A DNA stretch of 64,000 bases from Bacteroidota bacterium (lineage in GTDB: Bacteria; Bacteroidota; Bacteroidia; Bacteroidales; B39-G9): NCBI GenBank assembly GCA_015222055.1, contig JADFUR010000019.1, forward strand, positions 1 through 64,000. The letters are read 5' to 3'. Each line of letters opens with the position of its first letter. The first letter of the stretch is position 1. The translations under genes and the position numbers were made by a program. The notes under the pieces are model-generated. The model was not told the origin of the DNA. It was given only the letters and a program-made list of their open reading frames with translations, and searched no databases. Shown in pieces: positions 36,236 to 45,528 of this stretch.

Positions 36236-38827
36236 CTAGAATTCAATTCCAATTAAAAGTACATCATCAATTTGTTTTGTTTCGCCTTTCCATTTTTTAA
36301 AATCTCTGGCAAAAAAATTTGAATATTGCACCATTGTAAAATCTGAATGCTCTGTAAGGAGCTCTCTAATTCTACTAGCCTGATATTTTCGTTTATTTGG
36401 TCCACCCAGTTGATCTGTTAAGCCGTCAGAAAAGAAAAAGATTTTATCTCCAACTTCAAAGTTAATAATATGGTTTTGAAAATCCAATTCGGGTTTTTTC
36501 CCTAAAGGAATTCCTCCAATTGCTTTTCTATTTCCTTTATATTGTGACAACTCTCCATTTCTTAAAAGATATAATGGTCGATGAGCTCCTGCATATTCTA
36601 ATTTACTTTTTGCTAAATCAATTTTACACAAAGCAATATCCATGCCATCGCGTGCGTTTGCATCACTTTGATCTTGTTTTAATGTTTTTCTTACACCATA
36701 ATGTAATCTATCTAACACTTGTCCTGCATTATATTCTTCTTCATGGTCAACAATATTATTTAAAAGAAAGTATCCTATAAATGAAAGTAATGCTCCGGGT
36801 ACTCCGTGTCCGGTACAGTCAACCGCTGAAATATAAATAGTATCTTTTTTCTTAAAAAACCAAGGGAAATCTCCACTTACTACATCTTTTGGTTTATAAA
36901 AAATAAATGAATTGGGAAGATATGTTTGAACAAATTTAGTGTCAGGTAGTATTGAGCCTTGAATTCTTTTTGCATAATTTATACTTTCTGTAATTTTCTT
37001 ATTCTTATCTTGAATTTCCATTTCGATATTTTTCATCTCTGTAATATCGTGAGCAACAACAAGAATTGTTTCTAGTTCTTTTTCTTCATTGAATTCAGGT
37101 ATTGAGTTAACTTGCATTACTCTGTCACCAAAATTTGTAGGGAACACTATCTCAGTATTAACTTTATGCTGAGTTTCTTTTACTTTTCTAATTGTGTCTT
37201 TAAAGAAGTCTATAATTTGCGAATTAAAGTTTACTTCGTCAACTGATTTTTTTATTACATTTTTTGTATCAATACCAGTAAATATTTTCACTATAGGATT
37301 CACATAAAAGAATTGTCCTTCAGTGTTAAAACGAATAATCATATCAGGACTATTTTCTGAAAGAGCTTGCATCTGACTTTTCATTCTTTCTTCTTTTTCA
37401 GCTCTTTTTCTTTCGGTAATATCCTGTGAATTTATAATAATTCCACTAATAGCGGGGTCGTGTATTAAATTTCGTCCTGTTGATTCAATAAAAATCTTTT
37501 CTCCATCTTTTCTCATATAAGTATATTGAATTGAAAGAGACGTGTTAGGATTTGACAATAATTTTTTAAATGCTTTTTTCATCTCGTTTACTCCTTGAGA
37601 AGTAAGTCTTCCCATGTCTTTTCCTTCTATCATTTCATCGACAGAATACCCATAAATTTTTGCAACAGAAGGACTAATATACTTTAGTTTTAAGTTATCG
37701 TCATAAATTGAAATTACCTCAGATGCATTTTCAAGTAATGAGTGAAGACGTTTTTGAGCATTTTCAACTTCAAGTATTTGTTTTTCAAGATTTTCGTTTG
37801 TTTTCTCTAGCTCATCGTGAGTTACTCTCATTTCTTCGGCATTTTGACGGAGTTCTTCTTCATTTTCTCTTAATTCCTCGGTCATTTCTTGTGCCTCTTT
37901 TAAAAGCTTCTCTGTTTGAGAATTAACTTTTAAATTGAAAATTGTGCGGGCTAAAATATCACTTAATTCTTCAACAAAATTTATTTTTAAACGATCAACT
38001 TCTTTTTCTAAAGAAGCAAATTCAATTACACCTTGTAATTTATCATCTGTAATTAAAGGAACAATTAAAATACATGAAGGTTTCTCTTCACCAAGAATAC
38101 CTGAAGTAATTGTAACATAATCATCAGGAATTTCTGTTCGGTAAATAGTATCCATTTCATAGGCAGATTGTCCTATTAGCCCTTGCCCTAATTTAAATTC
38201 TTGGGTTTGATATTTTTTTCTGTTGTAAGCAAAGGTTGCTACATTAACGAGTTTTTTTTCATCTTCTTCATAAACATAAAAAGCACCTTGTGTAACTTTC
38301 GTATAATTAATGAGGTTTACAAGTGTATCGTAAGCTAAATCATTAATGTCTGTGTGTAAACGAAGGATTGTTGATATTTTGTCTTTACCTTGGGCAATCC
38401 AATTTTGTTCATCTTCCTTATTTTTTGAGGCAACAAGGTCATTTCTCATTTTTATAAGCGATTTCCCCAAAACATCATTTTTATCAATACTCATTTGGTC
38501 AAATGAAAAATCTCCTTCCCCTATTTTTTGTGCAAATTGTGCATTATTTCTAATATTTTCTGTTTGGTCTTTTATTTTTGCCTCAAAATCAAGAATTCGT
38601 TTTTTTATTACTTTGGAAAAAAATTTGACAATAAAATAAAAACATATTGGCAGAGCATCAATAATAAATAATATCGGATTTGTTATGTGCATATGAGCTA
38701 AGTTTGCAAACGAAAAATTAATATCCATAGTTATCATATTAATAACCCATGCAATAATAATTACAACAACTCCAATAATTGCAGCTCTGTTTTGAATTTT
38801 ATTGATATTTAAATTTTTATTATTCAT
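36236..38827 (-). CDS. SiaA-like PP2C phosphatase with GAF and PAS domains
   Basis: 863 residues. Two N-terminal membrane helices (about 15-66), a GAF domain (about 150-300), a coiled coil (about 305-360), two PAS domains (about 360-475 and 480-600) and a C-terminal SpoIIE/PP2C phosphatase (about 650-863). Phosphatase acids are in SGDFPWFF, SAVDCTGHGVPGA, FFSDGLTD and IDDVLLIG, all intact. The expected role is dephosphorylation of the SiaC-like protein in response to a ligand sensed by GAF or PAS. It replaces the HAMP-type sensor of Pseudomonas SiaA. Confidence 0.88.
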   Translation of the reverse strand: MNNKNLNINKIQNRAAIIGVVVIIIAWVINMITMDINFSFANLAHMHITNPILFIIDALPICFYFIVKFFSKVIKKRILDFEAKIKDQTENIRNNAQFAQKIGEGDFSFDQMSIDKNDVLGKSLIKMRNDLVASKNKEDEQNWIAQGKDKISTILRLHTDINDLAYDTLVNLINYTKVTQGAFYVYEEDEKKLVNVATFAYNRKKYQTQEFKLGQGLIGQSAYEMDTIYRTEIPDDYVTITSGILGEEKPSCILIVPLITDDKLQGVIEFASLEKEVDRLKINFVEELSDILARTIFNLKVNSQTEKLLKEAQEMTEELRENEEELRQNAEEMRVTHDELEKTNENLEKQILEVENAQKRLHSLLENASEVISIYDDNLKLKYISPSVAKIYGYSVDEMIEGKDMGRLTSQGVNEMKKAFKKLLSNPNTSLSIQYTYMRKDGEKIFIESTGRNLIHDPAISGIIINSQDITERKRAEKEERMKSQMQALSENSPDMIIRFNTEGQFFYVNPIVKIFTGIDTKNVIKKSVDEVNFNSQIIDFFKDTIRKVKETQHKVNTEIVFPTNFGDRVMQVNSIPEFNEEKELETILVVAHDITEMKNIEMEIQDKNKKITESINYAKRIQGSILPDTKFVQTYLPNSFIFYKPKDVVSGDFPWFFKKKDTIYISAVDCTGHGVPGALLSFIGYFLLNNIVDHEEEYNAGQVLDRLHYGVRKTLKQDQSDANARDGMDIALCKIDLAKSKLEYAGAHRPLYLLRNGELSQYKGNRKAIGGIPLGKKPELDFQNHIINFEVGDKIFFFSDGLTDQLGGPNKRKYQASRIRELLTEHSDFTMVQYSNFFARDFKKWKGETKQIDDVLLIGIEF

Positions 38828-38848
38828 AATTAAGATAATATTCTTAAT

Positions 38849-39646
38849 TTAGTTTTTCATTAATTGTGAAATAATATCACTATTTTTTTCAAATAATAAA
38901 ACTAATTGTTTTACTAATTTATCTTCAAATGGAATAAATGAAGCTAATTCAACAATCCCAATTGTATTTTCTTTTTTAATAATTGGCAAAATAAGCAAAT
39001 GTCTAGGAGTGCCAATTCCTGTTCCAGAAACAATTTTAATATAGTTATCTGGTATTTCTGACAAATTCATTGCCTTTTTATTCTTAGCAACTTGCCCTGA
39101 TAAACCTTCTCCTATTTTGAAACTTTTTGGTTCTTCTTCGTTAAAATATGCATATTTAGAATAAACTATAAAGTCCTCAGATGTTGCAAATTTTAAATAA
39201 AAAAGACCCTGTACAATTTCATATTCTTTTGCAAGGTTAATTAAAAATTTATCTGTATAAAGTTTTATATTGTCAATTTTTTTTAACTCTTCAAATATTA
39301 AATTGGTAGTCTTTTCTATTTCTGTTTCATTTTCTGATTTCTTTTCATCCTCTGCTATTTCATCTATCTTTTCTTTTGTTTCCTTTTTACTAAAATTTAG
39401 TGTTTTTGTTACATTGTTATTAAATTTTAAAGATAATATTTTTAATGATATTGCAAAAAGAAATAAGCCCAAAAGTAAACCTATAACAAAAAAAGTAATT
39501 ACTCCAGAGTAATCGTTAATGCTATTTGACAATTTTTTAATATCAGAAACTATCTTTATAAGTTCTTGAAATAAAAATAATTCAAAAATTACAAACACAA
39601 TTATAGTAATAATTGCAACTAATTTATAATTCTTTAAACTTTTCAT
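38849..39646 (-). CDS. Membrane-anchored GAF-domain protein
   Basis: 265 residues: two transmembrane helices (about 8-30 and 48-70), a charged cytoplasmic linker rich in Glu and Lys (about 80-115) and a GAF domain (about 125-262; IGEGLSGQVAKNKKAMNLSEIPDNYIKIVSG.. in outline). The GAF resembles that in the phosphatase upstream (same GQGLIGQ-like and IPD.Y..I.SG features). No output domain; it may act as a sensor or scaffold. 6 bp before cheB. Confidence 0.75.
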   Translation of the reverse strand: MKSLKNYKLVAIITIIVFVIFELFLFQELIKIVSDIKKLSNSINDYSGVITFFVIGLLLGLFLFAISLKILSLKFNNNVTKTLNFSKKETKEKIDEIAEDEKKSENETEIEKTTNLIFEELKKIDNIKLYTDKFLINLAKEYEIVQGLFYLKFATSEDFIVYSKYAYFNEEEPKSFKIGEGLSGQVAKNKKAMNLSEIPDNYIKIVSGTGIGTPRHLLILPIIKKENTIGIVELASFIPFEDKLVKQLVLLFEKNSDIISQLMKN

Positions 39647-39652
39647 AAAAAT

Positions 39653-40213
39653 TTATCTTAAATTAAGTAAAAATTTAATAATTTCTTCAGTCTTAAGTAT
39701 ATAATCGACTTTAGTCGCACTAATAGAAGCACTTGTCATAGTTGGAACCTGACATTCTTTTGGATCCTGAACAATAGCAATTCCTCCTGCATTTTTTATA
39801 GCTTTAAGTCCCATTGCACCATCTCGATTTGCTCCTGATAAAATAATTCCAATAGCCTTTTTGTTATAATTATACGCAACCGATTCGAAAGACAAGTCAA
39901 TTGAAGGTCGTGAATGATTAACAGGGTCTTCCGTTGATAAAGCGAATTTATTTCCTAGTTCAACATACATATGGTAATTTGCAGGTGCAAGATAAATTCT
40001 TCCGTGTTTTACAGGATCTTTATCATTAGGTTCTTCAATAGGCATTTGTGCTTTTATAGATAAAGCTTCGACAAAGCCTGACCGGATATGTTTTAACCTA
40101 TGCAAGCATAAAAAAACCGTCAATGGATAATTCTTAGGTAATGCTGCTATTATTTTAGTAACTACCTGAAAACTTCCAGCAGAGCCCCCTATTATGATTG
40201 CTTTATATTCCAT
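39653..40213 (-). CDS. Stand-alone CheB methylesterase domain
   Basis: 186 residues consisting only of the CheB catalytic domain, without the receiver domain. The catalytic Ser is in GGSAGS (about 9-14), the His in CLHRLKHIRSG and the Asp in SGANRDGAMG; GRIYLAPANYHM is also conserved. In chemotaxis it demethylates glutamates of receptors. No methyl-accepting protein is in the window, so the target is unknown. It lies 9 bp from the degenerate CheR gene. Confidence 0.88.
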   Translation of the reverse strand: MEYKAIIIGGSAGSFQVVTKIIAALPKNYPLTVFLCLHRLKHIRSGFVEALSIKAQMPIEEPNDKDPVKHGRIYLAPANYHMYVELGNKFALSTEDPVNHSRPSIDLSFESVAYNYNKKAIGIILSGANRDGAMGLKAIKNAGGIAIVQDPKECQVPTMTSASISATKVDYILKTEEIIKFLLNLR

Positions 40214-40222
40214 AAATTTAAA

Positions 40223-41050
40223 CTAGACTAATTTTTTTTTATAAATCTTCTCAAATTTATCAAGTATTTGTAATTTATTCTTTGCAGAACTATATTCTAG
40301 TGTTTCTCCACTTCCAACAGCTAATATTCCACCAATGACCATGCCATCTATTAAAGATTCTACAACTTTATCTTGTAACGATTGATTAAAATAAATCATG
40401 TGATTTTTAAAAATTATTAACTTAAAACCCGATAATGATTTATCTTGAGTAATTATATTTTTTTGAAAACTGACATTCATTAATAATGAAGCATCCATAT
40501 ATGCAGAATTATTTTCAACTGTGTAATAATTCGCTAATTGAAATTTACCTGCATAACGTTTGTAATTTGCAGCTCCTACTTCCATTTTTTTTAAGCTATA
40601 TATCCCCCCGGCTTTTATTGTTTCCAATTTTTTTTCGCTCATACTTGTTACTTTAATATGAGTATTATTTGACAAGCCTAATTCACGTAATATAATTTCA
40701 AGAGTGAATAATTCATCTCCTGAAGTAATGTGAGGCAACCATATTTTTAATTCTTTGTTAGATGCTAATTTTGATAAATACTTGTCTCTTATTTCTCTCC
40801 AAAACGATGGTGTTCTGAACATTTCTGTTGTGTCAATAAGAATTTTGTCAATAAAATCTTCAAAATTAATTTCCTTTTTTAAAATATCTTGAATAAAATT
40901 ATCGGGACTATCATAATTATTATTATTTAAAATTTTGATTAGCCGATGTTTAAAAGCTGTTAAAGCATAATTGTTGAAATCATAATTATATATTTCATGA
41001 ATTGCTTTAATAATCTTTCTTGTATCTACTATGCCTAAATTGTTAATCAT
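40223..41050 (-). CDS. Degenerate CheR-like protein
   Basis: 275 residues, colinear with the CheR gene just upstream, including the N-terminal helical domain and the TTEMFR segment. The AdoMet site has eroded: the GCS.G.E block is IWLPHITSGDE, and CRN.(L/I)IYF has become FKNHMIYFN. It is therefore probably inactive as a methyltransferase, acting as a binding partner or regulator. The frame is uninterrupted and neatly spaced, so it is maintained and not a decaying copy. Confidence 0.75.
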   Translation of the reverse strand: MINNLGIVDTRKIIKAIHEIYNYDFNNYALTAFKHRLIKILNNNNYDSPDNFIQDILKKEINFEDFIDKILIDTTEMFRTPSFWREIRDKYLSKLASNKELKIWLPHITSGDELFTLEIILRELGLSNNTHIKVTSMSEKKLETIKAGGIYSLKKMEVGAANYKRYAGKFQLANYYTVENNSAYMDASLLMNVSFQKNIITQDKSLSGFKLIIFKNHMIYFNQSLQDKVVESLIDGMVIGGILAVGSGETLEYSSAKNKLQILDKFEKIYKKKLV

Positions 41051-41101
41051 TAATAATAAAAATAACGGTTTTGTTTAAAATTAAAAAAATAAATCAATAT
41101 A

Positions 41102-41944
41102 TCAAAAGGGTTTCTTTTTATACAATCCTTTAGTTCTATCAAAATTATTAGAAACAGATCCCAAAATACTTTCATGAGCTCCAAGAACTAAATATCCATT
41201 ACGATAAATATTGTTACTAAATAATTCTATAACGCTGTTTTGCAATTTGTTATTGAAATAAATAATAACATTTCTACATAATATTATGTCAAATTTTGAA
41301 TAAAAAATATTTCCGTCGTTTACAAGATCATGTTTTCTATAAACAGGTTTGTCACGTAAAAATTTCTTCATCGTAATAATATCTTTGGCTTTGTCAATGT
41401 CAAAATATTGTGAATACGGAACTTCTTTAAATTCATCATAATTATAGGGATTTTCTTTAATAACTTTGTCGAAATTATCAAGATAACCTAAATTAAAACG
41501 GTATTTATACTGTCCTTTTTTGGCATTTTCAAGCATCTGTGTGTTAATATCTGAAGCAAATACTTTGGCTTTATCAAATAAATCAAGTTGATGTAAAAGT
41601 ATTAGCATTGAATAAATTTCTTGTCCGCTCGAACATCCAGCATGCCAAATAAATATTGATTTGTTCTTTTTAAATTTTGGTAGTATTCTATATTTTAATG
41701 TAGCCCATATATCAGGATCTCTAAATAATTCGGTAGTGTTAACGGTAATGTCTCTAACAATTTGTTCAAGAAATTCTTTGTCGTTTGACACCCTATACAT
41801 TAAACCATTTATGTCCGTTTTATAATCGACAAGAAGCTTTTCTGCACGACGTTTAAACGATTTTTCAGAGTAATTGGTGAAATTGTACGTTGAAACATTT
41901 TTTATTGTAGAAATAAACTTTAAAACATCATCTTCTGTAACCAT
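41102..41944 (-). CDS. CheR-type protein glutamate methyltransferase
   Basis: 280 residues. The N-terminal helical domain is followed by the methyltransferase: TVNTTELFRD, the AdoMet loop IWHAGCSSGQEIYS, ASDIN at the end of the second strand, and ILCRNVIIYFN. All catalytic elements are kept. First gene of the long operon running to 30697. A putative -7 box is 39 bp upstream. The partner receptor for methylation is not in the window. Confidence 0.9.
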   Translation of the reverse strand: MVTEDDVLKFISTIKNVSTYNFTNYSEKSFKRRAEKLLVDYKTDINGLMYRVSNDKEFLEQIVRDITVNTTELFRDPDIWATLKYRILPKFKKNKSIFIWHAGCSSGQEIYSMLILLHQLDLFDKAKVFASDINTQMLENAKKGQYKYRFNLGYLDNFDKVIKENPYNYDEFKEVPYSQYFDIDKAKDIITMKKFLRDKPVYRKHDLVNDGNIFYSKFDIILCRNVIIYFNNKLQNSVIELFSNNIYRNGYLVLGAHESILGSVSNNFDRTKGLYKKKPF

Positions 41945-41982
41945 GGACTGCTTGCTTGTTATTCTTAAGTAAGTTTAATTTT

Positions 41983-41990
41983 CAAATGTA
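41983..41990 (-). promoter_or_regulatory. Putative -7 box of the CheR operon
   Basis: On the minus strand TACATTTG fits TAnnTTTG, 39 bp before the cheR ATG. No TTG is seen at -33, so an activator or another sigma factor may help. Confidence 0.35.
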
Positions 41991-42042
41991 ATAATTTTTA
42001 TTTTAAAATTACTATTGTTTTTACATATTTAGTGTGAATAAT

Positions 42043-43122
42043 CTAATTTTTAAAACTAAATGTTGCAATAATTGGTTGATGGTCTGAATTTTCGAATCTA
42101 AGATTTATTGTTTCAACACAGAGCCCCTTAATATTAGGCGAAATGACAAAAAAATCTATAATACTTGTATGAGTTTTTTCAGGTAAATATTTTGCTTCTA
42201 AACTTCGATTTGTGGATGTATTTTTATCAAAAATCCATTTCCAAGATTGTGGCAAAAAATCTTTTTTCACATTTTTTAAAACAACATTTTCAGTTTGCAA
42301 TTTATTAAATTTACCAGGAGATGTACCAGATGGTAATTGATTCCAATCGCCACCAACAATTACGTAGTTCCCTTTGCGATACTCATTGACGATAAATTTT
42401 TTTAGGTATTGCATTTGTTGTTGTTTTAATGTCCCATTATCGTATGCAGAAAGATGAGTATTAACAAGTATTAATTTTTTACCATTTTTCAGTTGATACT
42501 TATTTTCTAAAAAGCATCGATCGAGCATAAAACTTTTTTTTGGCATTGGAAAGTTGCCCGGAAAGGAATAACGGCTTGAAATAACTGATCTTTTTTTACT
42601 GAAAGTGACTATTCCTGCTTTAACTTTTCCCAGAGGTGATAATAGTGGAATTGGCACATATTTAACATTGTAATTTAATGCAAAAGTTGCATAATAACTT
42701 GATAGTTTTGTTTTTAAACTATCAAATTGATTAATAAAATAACTTCGTTTTGACATTTTGTCTACTTCTTGAAGAAGGATAAAATCGACAGTATCTCTTT
42801 TTGAAATAAAGCTAACAATTTTTTTCAGGTTGTTTAGTGTTGCCTTTTTCGAATCACGAACTTTTTCTCCACCATCATAAAAAAAATCCATATCCTTGCC
42901 TAATCCACAATAGCCGATATTCCAAGACAGTACCGAAATTATTTTTTGAGTAATTGTATCTTTAAAATTATTTTTAAATACAATCTCTTTTTTGGGTGGT
43001 TGGTAGTCTGTTGCTACAGAATAAATAAAAACAGATGTAATAAATATTATCAAAATAAATAGGCTGATAATAAGTGATTTATATATATTATTTCTCCTTC
43101 TTTTTCCTTTATTATTATTCAT
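42043..43122 (-). CDS. Membrane-anchored endonuclease/exonuclease/phosphatase-family protein
   Basis: 359 residues. A basic N-terminus and one transmembrane helix (about 15-37) are followed by an EEP-fold hydrolase: ISVLSWNIGYCGLG, ILLQEVDK (metal-binding Glu), NTHLSAY, VGGDWNQLP and the C-terminal SDHQPI with the catalytic Asp-His. Substrates in the family range from DNA to phosphoinositides and sphingomyelin; here unknown. The TAATG junction couples it to folA just upstream. Confidence 0.85.
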   Translation of the reverse strand: MNNNKGKRRRNNIYKSLIISLFILIIFITSVFIYSVATDYQPPKKEIVFKNNFKDTITQKIISVLSWNIGYCGLGKDMDFFYDGGEKVRDSKKATLNNLKKIVSFISKRDTVDFILLQEVDKMSKRSYFINQFDSLKTKLSSYYATFALNYNVKYVPIPLLSPLGKVKAGIVTFSKKRSVISSRYSFPGNFPMPKKSFMLDRCFLENKYQLKNGKKLILVNTHLSAYDNGTLKQQQMQYLKKFIVNEYRKGNYVIVGGDWNQLPSGTSPGKFNKLQTENVVLKNVKKDFLPQSWKWIFDKNTSTNRSLEAKYLPEKTHTSIIDFFVISPNIKGLCVETINLRFENSDHQPIIATFSFKN

Positions 43123-43613
43123 TATTTTTTAACATAGGTAATAAAAGAATAGGCATATTTACTTTTATCATCTGTAGGAAAATCGGTTTGTTCAATAATA
43201 GACCATTTATTAAGTTCAATTTTCGGGAAAAATGTATCTGCGTCAAAATTTTCGTGGACAAGCGTCAAATAAATTTTATCGGCAAATTGAAAAAATTGTT
43301 TATAAATAGATCCTCCTCCAATAACAAAAACCTCATCGTTATTATCGCATTTTTTTATAGCATCCTGAATTGAATATGCCATTATACAGCCCGGAATTTG
43401 CAAATCTTTATTAAAAGTGATAACAACATTTGTTCTGTTAGGCAAAGCTCCATTAGGTAAAGAATCGAAAGTGTTTTGTCCCATAATTACAGTATGACCG
43501 GAAGTAAGCTTTTTAAAACGCTTCAAATCATTGGAAATGTGCCACAAAAGTTCGTTGTCTTTTCCTATTGCATAATTTTTTGCTATTGCTACTATTATTG
43601 ATATGTTTTTCAT
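43122..43613 (-). CDS. folA: Dihydrofolate reductase
   Basis: Reduces dihydrofolate to tetrahydrofolate with NADPH, regenerating the cofactor that ThyA (just upstream) oxidises. 163 residues from the start MKNISIIVAIAKN; an in-frame ATG 11 codons earlier lacks homology. Motifs: AIGKDNELLWHISNDLKRFK (catalytic acid Asp), VIMGQNTFDSLP, FVIGGGSIYKQF. Its stop overlaps the EEP-protein start by one base. Confidence 0.95.
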   Translation of the reverse strand: MKNISIIVAIAKNYAIGKDNELLWHISNDLKRFKKLTSGHTVIMGQNTFDSLPNGALPNRTNVVITFNKDLQIPGCIMAYSIQDAIKKCDNNDEVFVIGGGSIYKQFFQFADKIYLTLVHENFDADTFFPKIELNKWSIIEQTDFPTDDKSKYAYSFITYVKK

Positions 43614-43676
43614 AACTTCTTTCTTTTTATTTTCAACTTTAAACATTAAACCTTGAACTTTAAACCGCCCCCCATC

Positions 43677-44471
43677 TTACACAGATATAGCTCCTTTAAT
43701 ATGTGGATGCGGGTTGTAATCGGTAAGTGCAAAATCACCAAATTTAAAGTCAAAAATATTTTTCACATCCGGATTAATTTTCATTATTGGCAACTTACGG
43801 GGCTCTCGTGATAATTGTAATTTTGTTTGTTCAATGTGATTAAGATAAATATGAGCATCGCCTAAAGTATGAACAAAATCTCCTAATTGCAAGTTTGTTA
43901 CTTGTGCCATCATCATCGTTAACAAAGCATAAGAAGCAATATTAAAAGGAACGCCAAGAAAGATATCAGCACTTCGTTGATAAAGTTGACAAGAGAGTTT
44001 GCCGTCGGCAACATAAAATTGAAATAAGATGTGGCAAGGAGGAAGAGCCATTGTATCAAGCTCGCCTACATTCCATGCACTTACAATATGTCGTCGTGAG
44101 TTTGGATTTTTTTTAATGTCATTAATAACATTAGATATCTGGTCTATGTGTTTATTATTTTCTGCCGGCCACGAACGCCATTGGTAACCGTATATATGAC
44201 CTAACTCGCCATTTTCGTCAGCCCAATCATCCCAAATTTTAACTTTGTTTTCGTTAAGATATTTTATATTTGTTTCTCCATTTAAAAACCATAACAGTTC
44301 ATGTATAATTGATTTTAGGTGGAGTTTTTTTGTGGTAAGCAAAGGGAAACCTTCTTGTAGATTGAATCGCATTTGATAACCAAAAACACTTTTCGTTCCT
44401 GTTCCTGTTCTGTCGTCTTTTGTTGCTCCGTTAGTTAAAACGTGATTCAATAAATTTAAATATTGTTTCAT
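43677..44471 (-). CDS. thyA: Thymidylate synthase ThyA
   Basis: Makes dTMP from dUMP using methylenetetrahydrofolate. 264 residues, exactly the E. coli length. Motifs: [17 protein letters not shown], the catalytic cysteine in [13 protein letters not shown], and [17 protein letters not shown]. The paired thyA-folA order is common. Complete. Confidence 0.98.
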   Translation of the reverse strand: MKQYLNLLNHVLTNGATKDDRTGTGTKSVFGYQMRFNLQEGFPLLTTKKLHLKSIIHELLWFLNGETNIKYLNENKVKIWDDWADENGELGHIYGYQWRSWPAENNKHIDQISNVINDIKKNPNSRRHIVSAWNVGELDTMALPPCHILFQFYVADGKLSCQLYQRSADIFLGVPFNIASYALLTMMMAQVTNLQLGDFVHTLGDAHIYLNHIEQTKLQLSREPRKLPIMKINPDVKNIFDFKFGDFALTDYNPHPHIKGAISV

Positions 44472-44501
44472 TTATATCTTTATTAAAAATAAAATTTTTA
44501 A

Positions 44502-44509
44502 CAAAGATA
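44502..44509 (-). promoter_or_regulatory. Putative -7 box of thyA
   Basis: On the minus strand TATCTTTG fits TAnnTTTG, 30 bp before the thyA start and immediately after the channel gene's stop. No TTG at -33. Confidence 0.35.
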
Positions 44510-44514
44510 TAAAA

Positions 44515-45528
44515 TTATTCGTTTGATAAAATTGATTTAAATTTTTCGATTTCAGACAAAGTGCCAAGTGTAAAAATTTTATATTGCGATGACAATTTGT
44601 ACTTAGGTTCAGGGTTTAAGACATATTCCCCTTTTTCTGTTTTTAATCCGATAATATTTGCACCCGAAACATTTCTCACATTAAGTTCTGCAATTGTTTT
44701 ATTAATAAAACCAGGAGCTAATTTTTCGCATGATACTTCATGAATTTTTGCATTATCGCCTTTTACAAGTTGTATCTGCTCCAAAAAATTAATAATATCT
44801 GGTCTAATAATAAGTTTCGCCATTCGTTTGCCCCCAATTAAATCGGGCATAATAACGTTTGTAGCTCCGGCTTGTTTTAATTTTGAGAATGAAGATTCGT
44901 TTGACGCTCGGCTTATTATTGTCAAATTTTTATTTAATAGTCTGGCTGATAAAACAACAAAAAGATTTGTTGCATCGTTGGGCAAGGTAGTAATTAGTGC
45001 TTTTGCTGTTTTTATTCCTGCTTTTATAAGAACCTCATCCTCGGAGGCATCTCCTTCAAGGAATAAACGATGTGAACTTTTGTGTAAATCTTTAATTATT
45101 TGTTCTTTTTTTTCAATTATTACAAATTTTTCTTTATACTTTAAAAGCTCCTTAATCACCTGTTTCCCATTACGATCGTATCCACAAACGATAATATGAT
45201 TATTTAATTTCCCGATTCTTTTGTACTTGTTGTGAGTTTTAACATACTCCTGTAACTTGCCAGATATTATATATTTAGCTATTTCGGAAGCAACATAGGC
45301 AAAAATACCGAAGCTGAAAATTATTAAAAAAACAGTAAAAAACTTCCCCATTATAGATAAGGGGTGCAGAGTGCCAAATCCAACTGTCGACATAGTAATA
45401 ATTGTCATGAAGAAAGCATCTATTAAAGAAAAATGTTCAATTACAACAAACCCTATTGTGCCTATTATTAAGATTAAAAAAAGTAACGATAAAGGTATGA
45501 AAATTGATTTTAGACTTGTTTTCTTCAT
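44515..45528 (-). CDS. Potassium channel with RCK (TrkA) domains
   Basis: 337 residues: two membrane helices flank a pore loop with the selectivity filter TVGFG (about 47-51), then a TrkA-N/RCK domain (about 105-235; HIIVCGYDRNGKQ Rossmann motif) and a TrkA-C domain (about 250-335). The architecture is that of MthK-like channels. The start overlaps the DUF2851 stop by one base (TAATG). A close paralogue occupies the right end of the window. Confidence 0.93.
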   Translation of the reverse strand: MKKTSLKSIFIPLSLLFLILIIGTIGFVVIEHFSLIDAFFMTIITMSTVGFGTLHPLSIMGKFFTVFLIIFSFGIFAYVASEIAKYIISGKLQEYVKTHNKYKRIGKLNNHIIVCGYDRNGKQVIKELLKYKEKFVIIEKKEQIIKDLHKSSHRLFLEGDASEDEVLIKAGIKTAKALITTLPNDATNLFVVLSARLLNKNLTIISRASNESSFSKLKQAGATNVIMPDLIGGKRMAKLIIRPDIINFLEQIQLVKGDNAKIHEVSCEKLAPGFINKTIAELNVRNVSGANIIGLKTEKGEYVLNPEPKYKLSSQYKIFTLGTLSEIEKFKSILSNE

